Shown here: piece after piece, positions 61,301 through 64,000 of the stretch
Layout of the letters: every line of letters starts with the position of its first letter
Position numbering within the stretch: the first letter of the stretch is position 1
DNA from: Echinococcus granulosus
Taxonomy: Eukaryota > Platyhelminthes > Cestoda > Cyclophyllidea > Taeniidae
DNA length: 64,000 nucleotides
Assembly: GCF_000524195.1 (NCBI RefSeq)
Contig: NW_020170496.1
Coordinates: 62,001-126,000, forward strand
Direction: 5' to 3'
The notes under the pieces: generated by a model
Seen by the model: the letters and a program-made list of their open reading frames with translations, nothing else
What the model was told of the DNA's origin: nothing
Databases searched by the model: none
Made by a program: the position numbers and the translations under genes

Positions 61301-63782
61301 CCGTCCCTATACTTGCTCCATTGATCTAGAGCGCTTTGCTGGGGGCAAATATGGTATTGCCACTGTCTACGCTCATCTCTTCACGCGGGAGGTCACTGAG
61401 GGCATTTTCGCGTGAGTTGGAATCCACACTATGGCAGAAGTCCCCAGTTTTGGGGTTTGATAGTGCTTTGGCTTATTTCCTGTCAATTCATCCCAACGAA
61501 GGTGGAATTTGGCTTACAAAATTGCATGATAAGCTTAAGAACTCGTCGTTTGTAGCGGTGGTAGTCGTTACAGTAACACCTCATTCTTTGGGGTTTTGTA
61601 CTTTTATGTTTTATCAGTCTCTTAACTCGTCTGTCACTTAGGTGAAGGCTTACACTTTAAGAATGTTTTGCCAGACATCAAATTTTGTCATTTGCAGCGG
61701 TGCTCAATCATATCTAATGATTCAAAACCAGCTTTGCATATTTGCAATTAAAAAATAATCTGTACACTTTGCTTCTCTCCCGCACCTTCACCAGACGTCC
61801 AATCGGTTCGAATTTCACGAACGACTCAGTGCTTCTGTCTGCCCTGCACCCTTGTCTGAGTCATGCCTTTATTGAGACTGTCGTCGCGACTCTCTTTGAT
61901 GTCGTCGCGGAATTCCGCAGTGAAGACCCCTCCGTGCCGCCAATGTCACCGCGTCAGCTTTGTGCCGACCTGAAGGAACACCTGCAGGAGCGTCAGGCTG
62001 CAAGGCAGACCGCACGGAAGTGCGAGACGCCTTGGTACCCTGCTCCCTCGGTTAGTTGCCTAGGTTGCCAGTGCTATCGCTGGATGTGTTTGAAGGAGCT
62101 GTGATGAAATCTAAAAGTTTTGGATATCGACTTTCATGCTCATTGTTGCTAAATGAAGTTAGCGATGTCATATCTGATACTATATCACTCCATTTAGTTA
62201 GTTTTATTGGTTTAATCAGTGTCAAGGGATGTTATGTCTGTCCTGAATTAATCATACCGTGGCATTTTGCGTCAAACTTTCTGTTCCGCTCCAAATACTG
62301 TGGATCTGAAGGCAGACAGCGGTCAATGTGCTGTCACGCCTATCGCAGAGAGAGCGCTTAAGAGTTTGGGTTCTTTTAAAGTCTCACGCATTTTTTTAGT
62401 GGCACGTGATTGAGGTACTTCAGGTTTACATTGGTTCATGATCGAAGTGTCGGCTACTAGTCACTTAAGCGCTTCTGCCTATTTGAAACGGTGTTTTTGT
62501 GCTTTGTTTGTCAATATCTAGCCTCTGTGGTGCTTGCCTTGGTTAGTAGAGGGGGTCTAAGGTTGACTAGGTGACAGAACTGTGGTAGCAGTAGTTGAAG
62601 ATTGCTGTAATATCATTCACCACGAATCCAAAATAGGTTTTAGATTTTAACTAAATGTTCTTTAAAATTCCATATTCCACTTTTGTATCATTTCCACAGT
62701 TTCTTTGGTGGTTTGAAGATTTTTAAACTCTGACATCTTTTTCCTCTCCCCTTTCCCACACACAGAGCGACCCCGTTGCCGAAGTTCTAAACCGCCTCCG
62801 GCAGCACGAGATGACTGACCAGGCGGAGAATCAGTTGCTGCGCCTAGCACCCCTGTTGATGGGTCTGTGTCAGAGTGCAGCAGACTCCGCGGAGCCAGGC
62901 TCCCGAGTCTCCTCCATGTCAGCGACTCTGAGGGCGCCCAACCAAATGGCCTACGTTGTCCCTTTGTCCAGTGGGGACCTGCCGAGAGCGAGACTCTACC
63001 CCTTGCCAGCTATTCCCTCGGGTGTGGTGTGCGTGCGACGGCCTCAGCCCATCAATTCAATCGGTATGTATTATGAGTCGTTTATGTTTGTGCGGCACTT
63101 TTAGGCAGCTCATCGGCTACCAACATCCCGTTTTTAGGTTGACAAACTACTCAGTGACGCTTCACTGTGAATAATATCCATTCATCATAAACACACGAAA
63201 GCTTATCAAAGTGAATGCTGGCATACGACACGTCGAGGAAGTATCCATTCGCTCAGTACTAGCACAATCCCCAAATGCATCGTCATTGCTAACTCTTGGG
63301 AGGTGGCAAAATTTTCCTGCTCGAAGTTTGGATTGAAACTCTTCCGCTCACAACGGAAAGCACCTTGTTAAAACTCGTTACGTTACCTATTTCGAAAAGT
63401 GCTGAAGAATTTTCACACTTTTTTGCCCATTTATAGAACCAATTTTCAGAGACAAATCTTAAAAGAGTGAAGTCAAATGCTTGGGACCATGCTCATCCAC
63501 TGGTTGCCCAGGTGTTCACTTGATAAAAAGAACCGAAAACGAGACTTATTTAGGTTTGATATCTTCATTCAACCTTCCCAAAGTTTCTTCCACCTTACTT
63601 TCTTGGCTTCTTGTGTTTGTTTTTGTAGCTAAACGTTTGATGCCTCCTGCATCTATCACACCCATAGCAGATATTTTCGAGTTTATAAACCTGCTGGAGA
63701 CGACTTTTTTCCAAACCGAGCCCACACTACAAAACCAATTCCTGTGCTTGTTGCAAACCCCCTTTTCCACGACTTTTTGCGC
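49393..63782 (+). CDS. PIK3R4: VPS15 / PIK3R4, class III PI3-kinase regulatory subunit (3' end outside window)
   Basis: VPS15 scaffolds VPS34 and Beclin in autophagy and endosome traffic. Exons: 49393-49526, 49567-49713, 49791-49962, 50042-50308, 53553-53854, 54621-54750, 56230-56411, 57162-57725, 57809-57884, 58968-59231, 59736-59990, 61176-61411, 61795-62050, 62766-63063, 63629-63782 (last one probable). They are in frame throughout, about 1,145 aa. The start is MGNQ, with Gly2 for myristoylation. The kinase-like domain has VVKVF (Lys58), [11 protein letters not shown] (154-164), ADPAPF in the DFG place (174-179), [14 protein letters not shown] and MDLFSVG. HEAT repeats follow, with [25 protein letters not shown] and LRPLLEQGL. 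The WD40 propeller is not in the window. An insert of about 90 aa before MDLFSVG is longer than in human. The exon-5 start (after ATGGAG) is a weak acceptor. Confidence 0.93.
50309..53552 (+). other. VPS15 intron 4, 3.2 kb, largest intron in the window
   Basis: It starts CCC/GTGAGT. No exon is needed between the flanking coding parts (APERF region and MDLFSVG region), though the linker there is variable, so a small extra exon cannot be excluded. Frames at 51596-51956 look spurious. It contains the 33-nt palindrome at 52788-52820. Confidence 0.55.
52788..52820. repeat. 33-nt near-perfect palindrome
   Basis: Left arm GCTTCG-a-GACCGAGTT and right arm AACTCGGTC-c-CGAAGC flank a single central C at 52804. 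Fifteen of 16 pairs are complementary, with one mismatch (A52794/C52814). It is GC-rich in AT-rich surroundings, so it stands out clearly. Confidence 0.85.
53855..62765 (+). other. Remaining long VPS15 introns
   Basis: Introns 53855-54620, 54751-56229, 56412-57161, 57885-58967, 59232-59735, 59991-61175, 61412-61794 and 62051-62765 carry no supported gene, RNA or transposon. Each has GT-AG ends, and each joins residues that are contiguous or nearly so in other VPS15 proteins. Confidence 0.55.
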
Positions 63783-64000
63783 GTAAGTTCGGCGGCTACC
63801 TTCACCCTAGACCGATCGGCATCCTAGTGAAGCGAGTCACGTGACACGGCCGAACACGACTAATTACTCCTTTTTCTCCTTCTGTAGCAGCTTTTTGCAA
63901 CAAAATTTTGGGAACGTTTCGGTTATTTGTTTATTTCCACTTTTTTATTTGGAACTTCTCCAACTTCATTAGCTTTAATGGCACCAACAAACGAAAGTGC

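Overview
The window is eukaryotic nuclear DNA. Its genes are split by GT-AG introns of about 40 nt to 3.2 kb, and the exons can be joined in frame to give recognisable eukaryotic proteins. The combination of protein types, short-to-moderate introns, intergenic gaps of 0.2-6 kb, few recognisable mobile elements and probable spliced-leader acceptor sites points to a parasitic flatworm, most likely a tapeworm (cestode). The genus cannot be decided from the sequence alone.

Layout, left to right. (1) About 1.66-11.16 kb, + strand: 3' part of a very large (>2,600 aa) Ser/Pro/Gln-rich low-complexity protein of unknown function; its start is not identified. (2) 12.8-23.4 kb, + strand: RRP12-like ribosome-biogenesis HEAT-repeat protein, reconstructed as 16 or 17 exons in continuous frame. 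(3) 23.4-29.8 kb: no supported gene. (4) 29.8-30.3 kb, - strand: intronless universal stress protein. (5) 30.3-35.4 kb: no supported gene. (6) 35.4-46.7 kb, - strand: ten-exon cation diffusion facilitator of 422 aa, with DxxxD metal sites in both conserved helices (Mn-CDF/plant-MTP type). (7) 48.5-49.2 kb, + strand: single-exon OTUD3-like OTU deubiquitinase. (8) 49.4 kb to beyond the right edge, + strand: VPS15/PIK3R4, the regulatory pseudokinase of the class III PI3-kinase complex. Its N-myristoylation start, kinase-like domain and HEAT repeats are visible; the WD40 part lies outside.

The most interesting arrangement is the OTUD3-VPS15 pair. Only 165 bp separate the OTUD3 stop from the VPS15 ATG. 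That gap holds an AATAAA signal followed 77 nt later by a strong 3' splice acceptor lying 10 nt before the VPS15 ATG. This is what a flatworm polycistron resolved by spliced-leader trans-splicing would look like. Other points of note are a dispersed 16-bp palindrome of the form GTCACATATATGTGAC, a 33-nt near-perfect palindrome inside a VPS15 intron, and a repeated PIRLxxxLS motif in the large unknown protein.

Exon boundaries were derived by eye from splice consensus, frame continuity and remembered family sequence. For RRP12, the CDF protein and VPS15 the exon sums keep frame across every junction. No database search was run.
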